Part shown: piece by piece, positions 24,851 through 33,618 of the stretch
How the letters are laid out: every line of letters begins with the position of its first letter
Numbering within the stretch: the stretch's first letter is position 1
From: Jannaschia aquimarina
GTDB taxonomy: Bacteria; Pseudomonadota; Alphaproteobacteria; Rhodobacterales; Rhodobacteraceae
DNA: 33,784 nt
Direction of reading: 5' to 3'
NCBI RefSeq assembly: GCF_000877395.1
Contig: NZ_JYFE01000044.1
Coordinates: forward strand, 1-33,784
Made by a program: the position numbers and the translations under genes
Notes under the pieces: generated by a model
The model's input: only the letters and a program-made list of their open reading frames with translations
Database searches by the model: none
Told to the model about the DNA's origin: nothing

Positions 24851-25604
24851 TGGCCGCCATCCACGTTGTAGCATTGCGCGACGATGTAGTCCGCCTCGTC
24901 TGAGGCGAGAAAGACGGCCATCCCGGTCAGGTCGGACGCACGGCCCATCCGGCCGTAGGGGACGGACGCGCCGACCTGAGCCTTCTTCTCGCCGGGGGCG
25001 AGGCCTTCGAGGCGTGCGAACTGGGCATCGACGCCGTCCCAATGCGCGCCGTCGACGACACCCGGTGCGATCGCGTTCACGTTGATGCCGTGTTCGATGA
25101 GGTTCAGCCCGGCGGATTGCGTGAGCGAGATGACGGCCGCCTTGCTGGCGCAATAGACCGCGACGAGCGGCTCTCCCCGACGTCCGGCCTGGGACGCCAT
25201 GTTGATGATCCGCCCCCGCCGCCCCGCGGCGATCATCCGCCGCGCCACGGCCTGCATCGTGAAGAGGACACCGGCCACGTTCACATCGAAGACGCGCGCG
25301 TAATCCGCCCGGTCGATGTCGACTAGCGGATCGGCGGTGAAGAGGGCGGCGTTGTTGATCAGGATTTCGATCCCGCCGAGATTCTCTTCGGCGGCGTCCG
25401 TGGCGGCGTCGATGCTGTCCTGGTCGGTCACGTCCATGACGATGGGGGATGCGCCGATTTCGTTGGCCGTGCCAATGACCGCATCCCGGTCGATATCGGC
25501 GATGCAGACCTGCGCCCCCTCGCGGATGTAGGCTTCGGCGAAGGCCCGTCCGATCCCGCGCGCCGCACCGGTGATCAGCGCCCCCTTGCCACGCAACCGG
25601 CCAG

Positions 25605-25608
<4 letters not shown>
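24838..25608 (-). CDS. smoS: Sorbitol (D-glucitol) dehydrogenase, SDR family
   Basis: A 256-residue short-chain dehydrogenase that converts sorbitol to fructose and galactitol to tagatose in the related R. sphaeroides enzyme. It shows TGAARGIG at 13-20 (NAD site), NNAA at 85-88 and the catalytic S139-Y152-K156. The C-terminus ([10 protein letters not shown]) and the stretch [25 protein letters not shown]-like region match R. sphaeroides SmoS closely from memory, as does the length. Its ATG overlaps the stop of the ATPase gene (ATGA). Confidence 0.93.
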
Positions 25609-26612
<1,004 letters not shown>

Positions 26613-26627
26613 CTGTCAGACCTCCGG

Positions 26628-26645
26628 CGCGGGTCCGGGCCCGCG
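26628..26645 (-). other. Hairpin between smoG and smoK
   Basis: CGCGGG and CCCGCG form a perfect 6-bp stem around TCCGGG, in the 65-bp gap between the smoG stop and the smoK ribosome binding site. It may separate or stabilise segments of the polyol transcript. Confidence 0.4.
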
Positions 26646-26677
26646 AATGAGTTCGGGTTTGCGGGAAGGCAGACGGC

Positions 26678-27508
26678 TCATTTCACTGCTCCGAAGGTCA
26701 GGCCCCGGACGAGCTGCTTCTGAGAGAACCAGCCGAGGATCAGGATCGGCGCGATGGCCATGGTCGAGGCCGCCGAGAGCTTGGCGAAGAACAGACCCTC
26801 GGGGCTGGAATAGCTGGCGATGAAGGCGGTCAGCGGCGCGGCATCCACGGATGTCAGGTTGAGCGTCCAGAACGCCTCATTCCAGGCGAGGATGAAGTTG
26901 AGGAGGATGGTCGACGCGATGCCGGGGATCGCCATGGGCGTCAGGACGTAGAGGATCTCGGACCGCAGGTTGGCCCCGTCCATTCGCGCGGCCTCCAGGA
27001 TCTCGCCCGGGATCTCCTTGAAGTAGGTATAGAGCATCCAGACGATGATCGGCAGGTTGATCAGCATCAGGATGACGACGAGCGCGGCCCGGTTATCCAA
27101 CACGCCCAGTTCGATGCAGATCAGATAGATCGGATAGAGCACGCCCACCGCCGGCAGCATCTTGGTCGACAGCATCCACATCAGAATGTCGCGCGTGAAC
27201 CGGCCCGGCACGAAGGCCATCGCCCATGCGGCCGGAATGGCGACCGCGATGCCGAGAAGGGTCGATCCTCCGGCGATGATGATGCTGTTCCAGAGGTAGC
27301 GCATGTAATCCGACCGCTCCTGCACGACGCCGTAGTTTTCGAGCGTCCAGTCGAAGGCGACCACACTGGGCGGAGAGGCGATCGCCTCGGCCTCGGTCTT
27401 GAACGAGGTGAGCACCGTCCAGAGGATCGGGAAGAACATCAGGAACGCGATGGTCCAGGCCAGCGCGGTCCAGGCGAAACGGGTGCGGGTGGAAACGGCT
27501 CTGGCCAT
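26678..27508 (-). CDS. smoG: Polyol ABC transporter permease SmoG
   Basis: A 276-residue binding-protein-dependent permease (MalG type) with six membrane segments. The EAA loop that docks to the ATPase reads EAARMDGANLRSEILYVLTPMAIPGI, with the conserved EAA-x3-G. The C-terminus ends QLVRGLTFGAVK as in the family. The start at 27508 lies two bases after the smoF stop, so the two permease genes are coupled. A longer frame upstream overlaps smoF in another phase and is not coding. Confidence 0.94.
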   Translation of the reverse strand: MARAVSTRTRFAWTALAWTIAFLMFFPILWTVLTSFKTEAEAIASPPSVVAFDWTLENYGVVQERSDYMRYLWNSIIIAGGSTLLGIAVAIPAAWAMAFVPGRFTRDILMWMLSTKMLPAVGVLYPIYLICIELGVLDNRAALVVILMLINLPIIVWMLYTYFKEIPGEILEAARMDGANLRSEILYVLTPMAIPGIASTILLNFILAWNEAFWTLNLTSVDAAPLTAFIASYSSPEGLFFAKLSAASTMAIAPILILGWFSQKQLVRGLTFGAVK

Positions 27509-27510
27509 GG

Positions 27511-28377
27511 TCAGGCGTCCAAATTTTTGCCGACGGCGCGCATCAGGAACAGCGCGATTATGTTGGCGAGGATGACGGCGATGATGCCCCCGGCGCTGCC
27601 GAGGCCGACATTCTGGCTTTCCAGCACGCGCTGGAACACGAGGTAGGTCAGCGTCCGCGTCCCGAACGATCCCTGCGTGGTCACGAAGATCTCGGCGAAG
27701 ATCGCCAGAAGGAAAATCGTCTGGATCAGGATCACGATGGTGATCGCCCTGGCGAGATGCGGCAGGATGATATGCCAGAAGCGTTTGAGCGGCGGCGCGC
27801 CGTCCATCTCGGCGGCTTCGAGTTGTTCTCCGTCGAGCGACTGGATCGCGGTCAGCAGGATCAGCGTCGCGAAGGGCAGCCATTGCCATGAAACGATCAG
27901 GATGATCGAGAAGAGCGGCGTCTGCGTCAGGAAGTCATGGGGCGTGGCGCCCAAGAAACGCGAGACGTGGCTGAAGACCCCGTTCACCGGATCCATCATC
28001 ATGTTCTTCCAGACCAGCGCGCTGACGGTCGGCATCACGAAGAAGGGCGAGATGATGAGGATCCGGACGATCCCCTGTCCGAAGATCGGCTTGTCCAGAA
28101 GCAGGGCCAGCAGGATGCCGAGCACGACCGTGATCGCAAGGATTGAGCCGACCATCACGAGGGTCGTCGTGACCGCGTCCCAGAAGGAGCTGGAGGATGT
28201 GAACCGGACATAGTTGTCAAACCCGATCCAAGGCTCAAACGTCGCACGCAGCGGGCGGTAATCGGCGAAGCTGAAATAGAGCGTCATCGTCAGCGGGACG
28301 AGCATCCATCCGAGCAGTAACGTGACGGCGGGCGCCATCATCAGGCGCGCTGCGGATTTCGATGCCTTCGTGGCCAT
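27511..28377 (-). CDS. smoF: Polyol ABC transporter permease SmoF
   Basis: A 288-residue binding-protein-dependent permease (MalF type, short form) with six membrane segments. The EAA loop is EAAEMDGAPPLKRFWHIILPHL. It forms the membrane channel with SmoG. It follows smoE after 118 bp that contain two strong hairpins. GGGA lies about 10 bases upstream of the ATG. Confidence 0.93.
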   Translation of the reverse strand: MATKASKSAARLMMAPAVTLLLGWMLVPLTMTLYFSFADYRPLRATFEPWIGFDNYVRFTSSSSFWDAVTTTLVMVGSILAITVVLGILLALLLDKPIFGQGIVRILIISPFFVMPTVSALVWKNMMMDPVNGVFSHVSRFLGATPHDFLTQTPLFSIILIVSWQWLPFATLILLTAIQSLDGEQLEAAEMDGAPPLKRFWHIILPHLARAITIVILIQTIFLLAIFAEIFVTTQGSFGTRTLTYLVFQRVLESQNVGLGSAGGIIAVILANIIALFLMRAVGKNLDA

Positions 28378-28415
28378 GACGGGATCCCGACGGTGTGGAC
28401 GGCTCTTCGGACGGG

Positions 28416-28489
28416 CGAGGGTCCTCGACGCCGCCCCCGCGATTTCGGGGGCGACCCTCGAGATGGGGATGGGGCAGGGAGCCTGCCCC
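28416..28489 (-). promoter_or_regulatory. Two strong hairpins between smoE and smoF
   Basis: Read on the minus strand after the smoE stop, a perfect 8-bp stem GGGGCAGG/CCTGCCCC comes first (28471-28489). A two-part stem follows (28416-28460), with outer CGAGGGTC/GACCCTCG and inner GCCCCCG/CGGGGGC. Neither has a T-run. In ABC operons such structures after the binding-protein gene commonly protect its mRNA and reduce readthrough, giving an excess of binding protein. Confidence 0.65.
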
Positions 28490-28495
28490 AGCGGC

Positions 28496-29815
28496 CTAGC
28501 GGTAGCCGGCCGCCTCCATCTCTTCGTTCACCAGTTCCTGGGCGCGGGCCAAGGCCTCTTCCGGCGTTTGCTGGCCGGCAAGCATGTTCGAGAATTCCTG
28601 CCCGGCGGACGTTCCGATACCCTGCCATTCCGGGATCGCCACATACTGGATGCCGACATAGGGCACCTGGTCCACGGTCGGATTGCCCGGATCGGCAAGA
28701 TTGATCGACTCCAGCGTCATTTCGGCGAACGGAACCTGCGCGTATTCCGGATTCTTATAGAGTGACGTGCGCGATCCGGGCGGTACGTTCGACCACCCCT
28801 CGGTGGAGGCGACGAGCTCCAGATAGTCCTTGGACGTCGCCCAAGCGATGAATTGCTTGGCCGCATCCGTCGCGTCCGAGCCGGACGGAACCGCCAGAGC
28901 CCATGCCCAGAGCCAGTTCGCCCGCTTGCCGCGCCCGGTATCGGGGGCCAGGGCAAAGCCCACGCTGTCGGCAACCTCGCTGTCGTTGGGGTTCGTCACG
29001 AAGGAGGCGGCGACCGTGGCGTCGATCCACATGCCACACTTGCCTTGCTGGAACAGGGCGAGGTTCTCGTTGAACCCGTTCGTCGCCGCACCGGGAGGGC
29101 CGGCATCCGCCATCAGGTCGTTGTAGAAGGTCACGGCCTCAAGCCATTCCGGGCTGTCGAGCTGTGCGTTCCACTCCTCGTCGAACCAGCGCGCGCCGAA
29201 GCTGTTGGCGACGGTCGTTATGAACGCCATGTTCTCGCCCCAGCCGGCTTTGCCCCGCAGGCAGATGCCGTATTGCTCGGCATCCTTGTCGGTCAGGGTC
29301 CGGGCGAATTCGGCGATCTGCTCCCATGTGGGTTCGCGCGGCATCTCAAGCCCGGCTTCGTCGAAGAGGTCGGTCCGATACATGACCATCGACGACTCGC
29401 CGTAGAACGGAGCCGCGTAGAGCGTCCCCTCGTAGGACAGACCGGCGCGCATCGCCGGGATGATGTCGTCGGCGTCGTAGTCCTCGCCCAGATCGTCGAG
29501 CGGAACGAGCCAGCCTTGCGCCGCCCAGATCGGCGTCTCGTACATCCCGATGGTGAGCACGTCGAACTGCCCGCCGTTGGTCGCGATGTCCTGGGTGACG
29601 CGCTGGCGCAGGATGTTCTCTTCCAGCGTCACCCACTCCAGGGTGATGTCGGGGTGCTTTTCGTTGAAGTCGTCGGTCAGCCCCTGCATCCGGATCATGT
29701 CGCCGTTGTTCACGGTGGCGATCGTCACGGTCGTTGCGTGGGCGTCGGCGAAGGCGGTTCCGGCCGTGCAGACGGCAAGAGCCGTCGTCACGAGGGACGC
29801 GGTCTTTTGGCGCAT
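28496..29815 (-). CDS. smoE: Polyol ABC transporter substrate-binding protein SmoE
   Basis: A 439-residue periplasmic binding protein of the cluster B sugar-binding (SBP_bac_1) family, capturing sorbitol and mannitol. A signal peptide spans residues 1-23 with cleavage after AFA. Aromatic residues suited to sugar stacking are frequent (GMYETPIWAAQGW, EGTLYAAPFYGESS, NWLWAWALAVP). The strong ribosome binding site GGGAGGATGAG precedes the ATG. It is the first gene of the smoEFGKS-mtlK operon, and the LacI-type regulator lies directly upstream. Confidence 0.93.
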   Translation of the reverse strand: MRQKTASLVTTALAVCTAGTAFADAHATTVTIATVNNGDMIRMQGLTDDFNEKHPDITLEWVTLEENILRQRVTQDIATNGGQFDVLTIGMYETPIWAAQGWLVPLDDLGEDYDADDIIPAMRAGLSYEGTLYAAPFYGESSMVMYRTDLFDEAGLEMPREPTWEQIAEFARTLTDKDAEQYGICLRGKAGWGENMAFITTVANSFGARWFDEEWNAQLDSPEWLEAVTFYNDLMADAGPPGAATNGFNENLALFQQGKCGMWIDATVAASFVTNPNDSEVADSVGFALAPDTGRGKRANWLWAWALAVPSGSDATDAAKQFIAWATSKDYLELVASTEGWSNVPPGSRTSLYKNPEYAQVPFAEMTLESINLADPGNPTVDQVPYVGIQYVAIPEWQGIGTSAGQEFSNMLAGQQTPEEALARAQELVNEEMEAAGYR

Positions 29816-29843
29816 CTCATCCTCCCTGATGCATTATTCAGCA

Positions 29844-29873
29844 AACATGCGGCGAATGACGACGCAACGTCAA
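29844..29873 (-). promoter_or_regulatory. Possible smoE promoter
   Basis: On the minus strand TTGACG (29873-29868) is followed after 18 bases by CATGTT (29849-29844). The -35 is good, the -10 weak. It lies just downstream of the TTACGCGCGTAA operator and 28 bases before the smoE start. Confidence 0.4.
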
Positions 29874-29881
29874 CAAAAAAG

Positions 29882-29893
29882 TTACGCGCGTAA
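29882..29893. promoter_or_regulatory. LacI-type operator, smoE side
   Basis: TTACGCGCGTAA is a perfect 12-bp palindrome between the lacI-type gene stop and smoE. The central CG step and 12-14-bp size are typical of LacI-family operators. A near copy lies at 30940-30953. It is placed about 8 bp upstream of the likely -35, which would fit either repression by occlusion or an activating role. Confidence 0.65.
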
Positions 29894-29895
29894 AG

Positions 29896-30927
29896 TTATG
29901 CCGAGGCGCGCAGGACCAGTCGGGCCGGGATCAAGATCTCCTCCCGTGTCGAAGGGGTTTCTCCGGCCTCGATCGCGGACAGCAACGTTTCGACGCTTTC
30001 GCTCGCGACCGCCTCGTAGTCATGCGCCGCCGTCGTGAGGGCGGGGCAGGTGAAGCGCGCGAAGGGGTGGTCGTCCATTGATGCGACCCGCAGCGCACAA
30101 CCTTCGCCGCGGCCCACTCGCAGCCCATTGGCATACGCGGCGGACAGAAGGCCGATGGCCAGCCGGTCGTTGCTGCACAGGACGGTGTTGGCGGGCAAGC
30201 CCGGCCCAGAAAAGATGGCGTCCGCGCCGTCCCGCCCGATCCGCTCGAAGTCCCAACCCGTCCCTTCGATGGCTACGATCATCGGATCGAAACCATGGCG
30301 CTCCATCGCCGCGACATAGGCGAGGCGGCGCTTTCCGGCATTCGGGTTGGCTGGCGTCCGCATCTCGAAGAGGCAGGGCGCGGATCCCGTTTCACATAGA
30401 TAGTCAACGGTTTGGTCCACGAAGCTCTTGTTGTCCGATCCGATGAATGCGGTTCCCACCACGTCCAGGGCACTGTCGAAAAGGACGGTCGGCACCTCTG
30501 CGGCGAACGCTTCGATTGCGGCGACGTCGGAGATCCGACCGAGGGGAGCGATCAGGACCCCGGCAGGCTTCAGGGACAGGAGCGTCTGGAGGTTCTCCCG
30601 CTCCTGCGCGGTCTCGCCGTTGGAACTCAGAAGGATGGGGCGGAAGCCCGCTGCGATGCAGAGCCTCTCTATGGTCCGCGCGATCTCGGAGAAGAACGGA
30701 TCCGCAAGAAGTGGAACGACGACGCCGACGTTCTTCGTCAGCCGCCGGTTCTGGTTCATGGCGTAGATATTCGGCCTGTAATCCAGTTCTTCCAGCGCCG
30801 CCTCGATGCGTTGGCGTGTCGAGGCGCGGACGCTTGCGGGATCCTGGAAATACTTGGAGACGGTCGGCCGGGACAGTCCGCTGCGGGTGGCGAATTCCTC
30901 CATCGTGCGAACGCGACGCGGTCTCAT
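29896..30927 (-). CDS. LacI-family regulator of the polyol operon
   Basis: A 343-residue LacI/PurR-type regulator. The N-terminal helix-turn-helix is RTMEEFATRSGLSRPTVSKYF with a hinge helix near 50-57. The remainder is a periplasmic-binding-protein-like sensor domain (about 63-343, starting NVGVVVPLLADPFFSEIA). It probably senses a polyol or derived sugar and controls smoEFGKS-mtlK. The start at 30927 has AAGGAGA at good spacing; longer frames upstream are not supported. The stop lies 3 bp from the smoE-side operator. A -35 TTGACA with a -10 AATAGT lies upstream, next to a matching operator, which suggests autoregulation. In R. sphaeroides I do not recall the same regulator, so the effector is inferred. 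Confidence 0.9.
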   Translation of the reverse strand: MRPRRVRTMEEFATRSGLSRPTVSKYFQDPASVRASTRQRIEAALEELDYRPNIYAMNQNRRLTKNVGVVVPLLADPFFSEIARTIERLCIAAGFRPILLSSNGETAQERENLQTLLSLKPAGVLIAPLGRISDVAAIEAFAAEVPTVLFDSALDVVGTAFIGSDNKSFVDQTVDYLCETGSAPCLFEMRTPANPNAGKRRLAYVAAMERHGFDPMIVAIEGTGWDFERIGRDGADAIFSGPGLPANTVLCSNDRLAIGLLSAAYANGLRVGRGEGCALRVASMDDHPFARFTCPALTTAAHDYEAVASESVETLLSAIEAGETPSTREEILIPARLVLRASA

Positions 30928-30939
30928 GGTTCCATCTCC

Positions 30940-30981
30940 TTTACGCGCGAAAACTATTCCGCGGGGTAGACCATCTGTCAA
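30940..30981 (-). promoter_or_regulatory. Promoter and operator of the lacI-type gene
   Basis: On the minus strand TTGACA (30981-30976), a 17-base spacer and AATAGT (30958-30953) form a good promoter. TTTACGCGCGAAAA (30940-30953 on plus), a near palindrome that shares TTACGCGCG with the site at 29882, begins at the end of the -10 and covers the expected transcription start. The ribosome binding site follows directly. Confidence 0.65.
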
Positions 30982-31088
30982 ATCCGTCTCGTCCCGCCTC
31001 CCTATCGTCGTCTGATCGCCGGGACGGGTCAGTCTCTCGACTGCGGAAAAAAAAATTCTCTGCGGCGTGTCGATCCGCCGTCCGGTCG

Positions 31089-31133
31089 CTCGTCTTACTG
31101 GTGAAGGCAATGATGCCTTCGGTGAAAGACGAG
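31089..31133 (+). promoter_or_regulatory. Leader hairpin pairing the SRPBCC ribosome binding site
   Basis: An outer 8-bp stem CTCGTCTT (31089-31096)/AAGACGAG (31126-31133) encloses an inner perfect stem GAAGGCA (31103-31109)/TGCCTTC (31114-31120) with an ATGA loop. The last three bases of the outer stem are the first three of the GAGGGA ribosome binding site (31131-31136) of the gene at 31143. It could limit translation until melted or remodelled. Confidence 0.5.
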
Positions 31134-31142
31134 GGAAATACC

Positions 31143-31679
31143 ATGACCATCCTGACCATTGCCGGATCCGGCGCCGCCTTTCTGGCAGCCATCGCCGCGG
31201 CACCTCTGGCCCTGCCGAATGCCGTCCATGTGGAGCGGGCCGCGATCATCGAGGCCCGTCCGGAGACACTCTATCGCCTGATTGCATCAAATGCGGGATA
31301 TCAGACATTCAATCCGTATCGGACCGCGGATCCCGCCCTCGAGATCTCGCTCTTCGGTCCGGACTTCGGGATCGGCTCGGGATTTGCGTTCGATGGGAAG
31401 GATGGCAAGGGAACGCAAGTCGTGGCCCTGATCGAAGAGAACCGGTCTGTGACCATGGAGATCGACCTCGGCGCGATGGGGAAACCGACACAAACCTTCC
31501 GGCTGGACCCAGTAGGGACGGGCACCCGAGTGACCTGGGGCATGGACATGGAATTCGGCCTGAACCCGATCGGCCGCGTCATGGGGCTGTTCATGGATCG
31601 CATGGTCGGCGGAACCTACGAGACGGGTCTCGCCAACCTCGCCGATGTCGCGCAATCTGCGGCCAGACCGGACGCCTGA
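31143..31679 (+). CDS. SRPBCC family protein (polyketide cyclase/START-like)
   Basis: A 178-residue protein with an N-terminal hydrophobic segment (about 1-24, signal or anchor) followed by an SRPBCC ligand-binding fold (about 28-170). The start of the domain reads HVERAAIIEARPETLYRLI, and the end contains FMDRMVGGTYETGLANL, a typical C-terminal helix. It would bind a small hydrophobic ligand, unknown here. GAGGGA precedes the ATG at 31143. In-frame ATGs at 31110 and 31113 lie in the leader hairpin and lack a ribosome binding site. It is the first gene of a three-gene cluster with a YCII/DGPF protein and an ECF sigma factor. SRPBCC proteins are frequent partners of such sigma factors. Confidence 0.85.
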   Translation: MTILTIAGSGAAFLAAIAAAPLALPNAVHVERAAIIEARPETLYRLIASNAGYQTFNPYRTADPALEISLFGPDFGIGSGFAFDGKDGKGTQVVALIEENRSVTMEIDLGAMGKPTQTFRLDPVGTGTRVTWGMDMEFGLNPIGRVMGLFMDRMVGGTYETGLANLADVAQSAARPDA

Positions 31680-31692
31680 GGAGACGAGTGAG

Positions 31693-32073
31693 ATGCGGTA
31701 CACCCTATTTCTCTACAACGACGAGTCCGCCTTTTCGGACATGGGCGAAACCGAGATGGGCGAGGCGCTGGCGGCGTACGGCGCCTACATCACCCAGCTT
31801 CGGGATGCCGGCGTCTTCGTCGACACGGATTACCTTGCCCCGTCGAGCTCGGCCACCGTCCTCTCGCTGGCGGATGGCGTTCGGCAGATCCAAGACGGAC
31901 CTTACGCGGATACGCGCGAACAGCTTGGCGGCTACTTCGTAATCGATGTGCCCGACCTGGATACTGCGCTCGACTGGGCGGAGAAATGCCCGTCGGCCCA
32001 GTACGGCAAGATCGAAGTGCGGCCTTCCGCCATGCCCCCGGAGGAAAGCGACCGGCACGGGAAGGGTGGCTGA
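31693..32073 (+). CDS. YCII-related (DGPF domain) protein
   Basis: A 126-residue cytoplasmic protein of the YCII/DGPF group. The family motif appears as DGPYADTREQLGGYFVIDVPDLDTALDWAEKCP at about residues 62-94, with the DGP core and the following Glu/Leu-Gly-Gly-Tyr-Phe block. Its biochemical role is not established; YciI relatives have been linked to hydrolase-like or peroxidase-like activity. It starts 13 bp after the SRPBCC gene and overlaps the sigma factor gene by 8 bp. DGPF proteins are the characteristic neighbours of ECF42 sigma factors. Confidence 0.9.
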   Translation: MRYTLFLYNDESAFSDMGETEMGEALAAYGAYITQLRDAGVFVDTDYLAPSSSATVLSLADGVRQIQDGPYADTREQLGGYFVIDVPDLDTALDWAEKCPSAQYGKIEVRPSAMPPEESDRHGKGG

Positions 32074-33304
32074 CGGATCCGCAGACGGCGCGCGCGCTGC
32101 CCTCGACCGGGTGGCGCGCGAGGATCGAGGGCGCCTCGTCGCCGCGTTGGCCAGCCGGACCGGCGACATCGCCGGAGCCGAGGACGCACTGGCCGAAGCG
32201 TTCGCGCGCGCCATGCCGGCATGGAGTGCCAAGGGGATCCCGCGTTCCCCGTCTAGCTGGCTTCTGACCGTGGCCCGAAATGTGCAGCGGGACCGGTGGA
32301 AGAGCGCGGCCTACCGGCTCGAGACGACGGATGACGCTACGGCAGTCGAGATGGAGGCCGACGACATGACGGCACACGATATCCCCGACGACCGGATGAA
32401 GCTCTTGTTCGTTTGCGCCCATCCCGCCATTGCGGAGAATGTCCGGACGGCCCTCATGCTTCAGGTCGTGCTGGGGGTCGAGCCCGCGCGAATGGCACAT
32501 GCCTTCGCCATATCGGCGCAGGCCTTGTCGCAGAGGCTCGTCCGGGCCAAGCGGAAGATCCTCGAAGCGCGGATCCCTTTTTCGGTCCCCGGGGCGGATG
32601 ATCTGGAAGGCCGTCTCCGCAGCGTTCTCGAAGCGATCTACGGAGCTTATGCGCTGACGTTCCAGATGACGTCGGAGGACATGACGGAGGATCTGTCCGT
32701 CGAGGCCCTGTGGCTGGCCGATGTCGCGGTAAACATGTGGCCGGACGAGCCGGAGGTCCTCGGGCTCGCGGCCCTTCTCAACCTGTCGTCGGCACGCCGG
32801 ACCGAAAGCGCCGGGCCGGTCTTCGTCCCGCTCGCGGATCAGGACCCGGCAGCGTGGGACGCAGCGCGGACCGCCCGGGGACTGACATTGCTCCGGCGCG
32901 CCGGCCAACTGCGCAGGATCGGTCCTTTCCAGCTCGAGGCGGCGATACAGGCGGTCCACGCAGCCCGGGTCGAGACCGGGCGGACGGACTGGGCTGCGAT
33001 CGTGACGCTTTACCAGGGGCTCTTGCGGGTAGCGCCAACCCTTGGCGCGCGGATCGCCCACGCCGCCGCGGTGGCCGAACGTGACGGTCCGGATGCGGGG
33101 CTCGGACTTCTCGACGGCATCGACGGCGCCGACGGAATGCAAGCCTATTGGGCTACCCGTGCGCATCTCTTGTCCGCGTTGGGGCGACCTGAGGCGCGGC
33201 AGGCGTACCGTCACGCGGCCGAAAAAGCCGCGACCGCCCCGCTGAAACAGTGGCTGCTGGAGCGGGCGTCAAGTCCGTTGAGTGGCCAGGTGAGGTCGAC
33301 CTAG
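32066..33304 (+). CDS. ECF42-type RNA polymerase sigma factor with C-terminal TPR-like domain
   Basis: A 412-residue ECF sigma factor of the ECF42 type. Region 2 lies at about 13-80 (GAEDALAEAFARAMPAW, then WLLTVARNVQRDRWK) and region 4 at about 110-165 (MLQVVLGVEPARMAHAFAISAQALSQRLVRAKRKI). A long C-terminal DUF6596/TPR-like domain fills 175-405, where the group carries its own regulatory part instead of an anti-sigma factor. I choose GTG at 32066, which overlaps the DGPF gene stop and gives the usual distance to region 2; the ribosome binding site is poorly spaced (GGAGG about 22 bases upstream, GGGAAGG adjoining). The signal it answers is unknown. Confidence 0.88.
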   Translation: MADGSADGARAALDRVAREDRGRLVAALASRTGDIAGAEDALAEAFARAMPAWSAKGIPRSPSSWLLTVARNVQRDRWKSAAYRLETTDDATAVEMEADDMTAHDIPDDRMKLLFVCAHPAIAENVRTALMLQVVLGVEPARMAHAFAISAQALSQRLVRAKRKILEARIPFSVPGADDLEGRLRSVLEAIYGAYALTFQMTSEDMTEDLSVEALWLADVAVNMWPDEPEVLGLAALLNLSSARRTESAGPVFVPLADQDPAAWDAARTARGLTLLRRAGQLRRIGPFQLEAAIQAVHAARVETGRTDWAAIVTLYQGLLRVAPTLGARIAHAAAVAERDGPDAGLGLLDGIDGADGMQAYWATRAHLLSALGRPEARQAYRHAAEKAATAPLKQWLLERASSPLSGQVRST

Positions 33305-33420
33305 AGGAGGGCCATCCGTCGCCCGGTTAGGTGGCCGCCAGCGTCATCTTTCGGGTTCCGACTGCTGGCGCCTATAGTCTCGGCACAGATCGCGGACCCG
33401 TGCCATTTCCGCGTCGTGTC
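33305..33420. other. Sequence after the sigma gene without a recognisable gene
   Basis: Between the ECF42 stop and the aldolase remnant I find no gene I can support. Frames on both strands are short and arginine-rich, and none has a ribosome binding site. There is no clear terminator after the sigma factor gene. Together with the aldolase and integrase-like fragments it looks like a decayed or rearranged stretch. Confidence 0.5.
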
Positions 33421-33582
33421 GGAGTAGGGCTCGTCCGATGGCGTGATCAGCATGCCCGGCCCGTCACGCACGAATACATTGCCCGAGCTTCCTCAGTTCA
33501 GACCGATCGAATTCATCTCCTGGCCCCCCGCGAGGATTGCCGTCCGGAGATCGGATGCGTCGGTCCCTCTGCTGCGATCCAT
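33421..33582 (-). pseudogene. Class II aldolase/adducin family remnant with in-frame stop
   Basis: Read on minus from an ATG at 33582, the frame encodes a stretch ending EMNSIGLN, then a TGA (33493-33495), then GSSGNVFVRDGPGMLITPSDEPY. Intact class II aldolases carry LGLNQG(T/S)SGNVSVR-type sequence followed by GMLITPSGxPY, so the stop replaces the usual Gln. After PYS (about 33421) the similarity ends, although the frame stays open to 33301. The remaining two thirds of the domain (zinc histidines, PSSEW motif) are absent. I read it as a decayed N-terminal fragment. Confidence 0.75.
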
Positions 33583-33618
33583 TCCGGGAAGGGCCGCCCC
33601 GCCCGCTAGGCCCACCCC

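Noticed and set aside
31041-31060. Run of nine A (T on minus) considered as a terminator for a minus-strand transcript
   Set aside because: No hairpin precedes it on the minus strand and no minus-strand gene ends there.
33331-33609. Plus-strand open frames after the sigma factor gene
   Set aside because: No ribosome binding site, no family resemblance, and the opposite strand carries recognisable aldolase sequence in the same interval.
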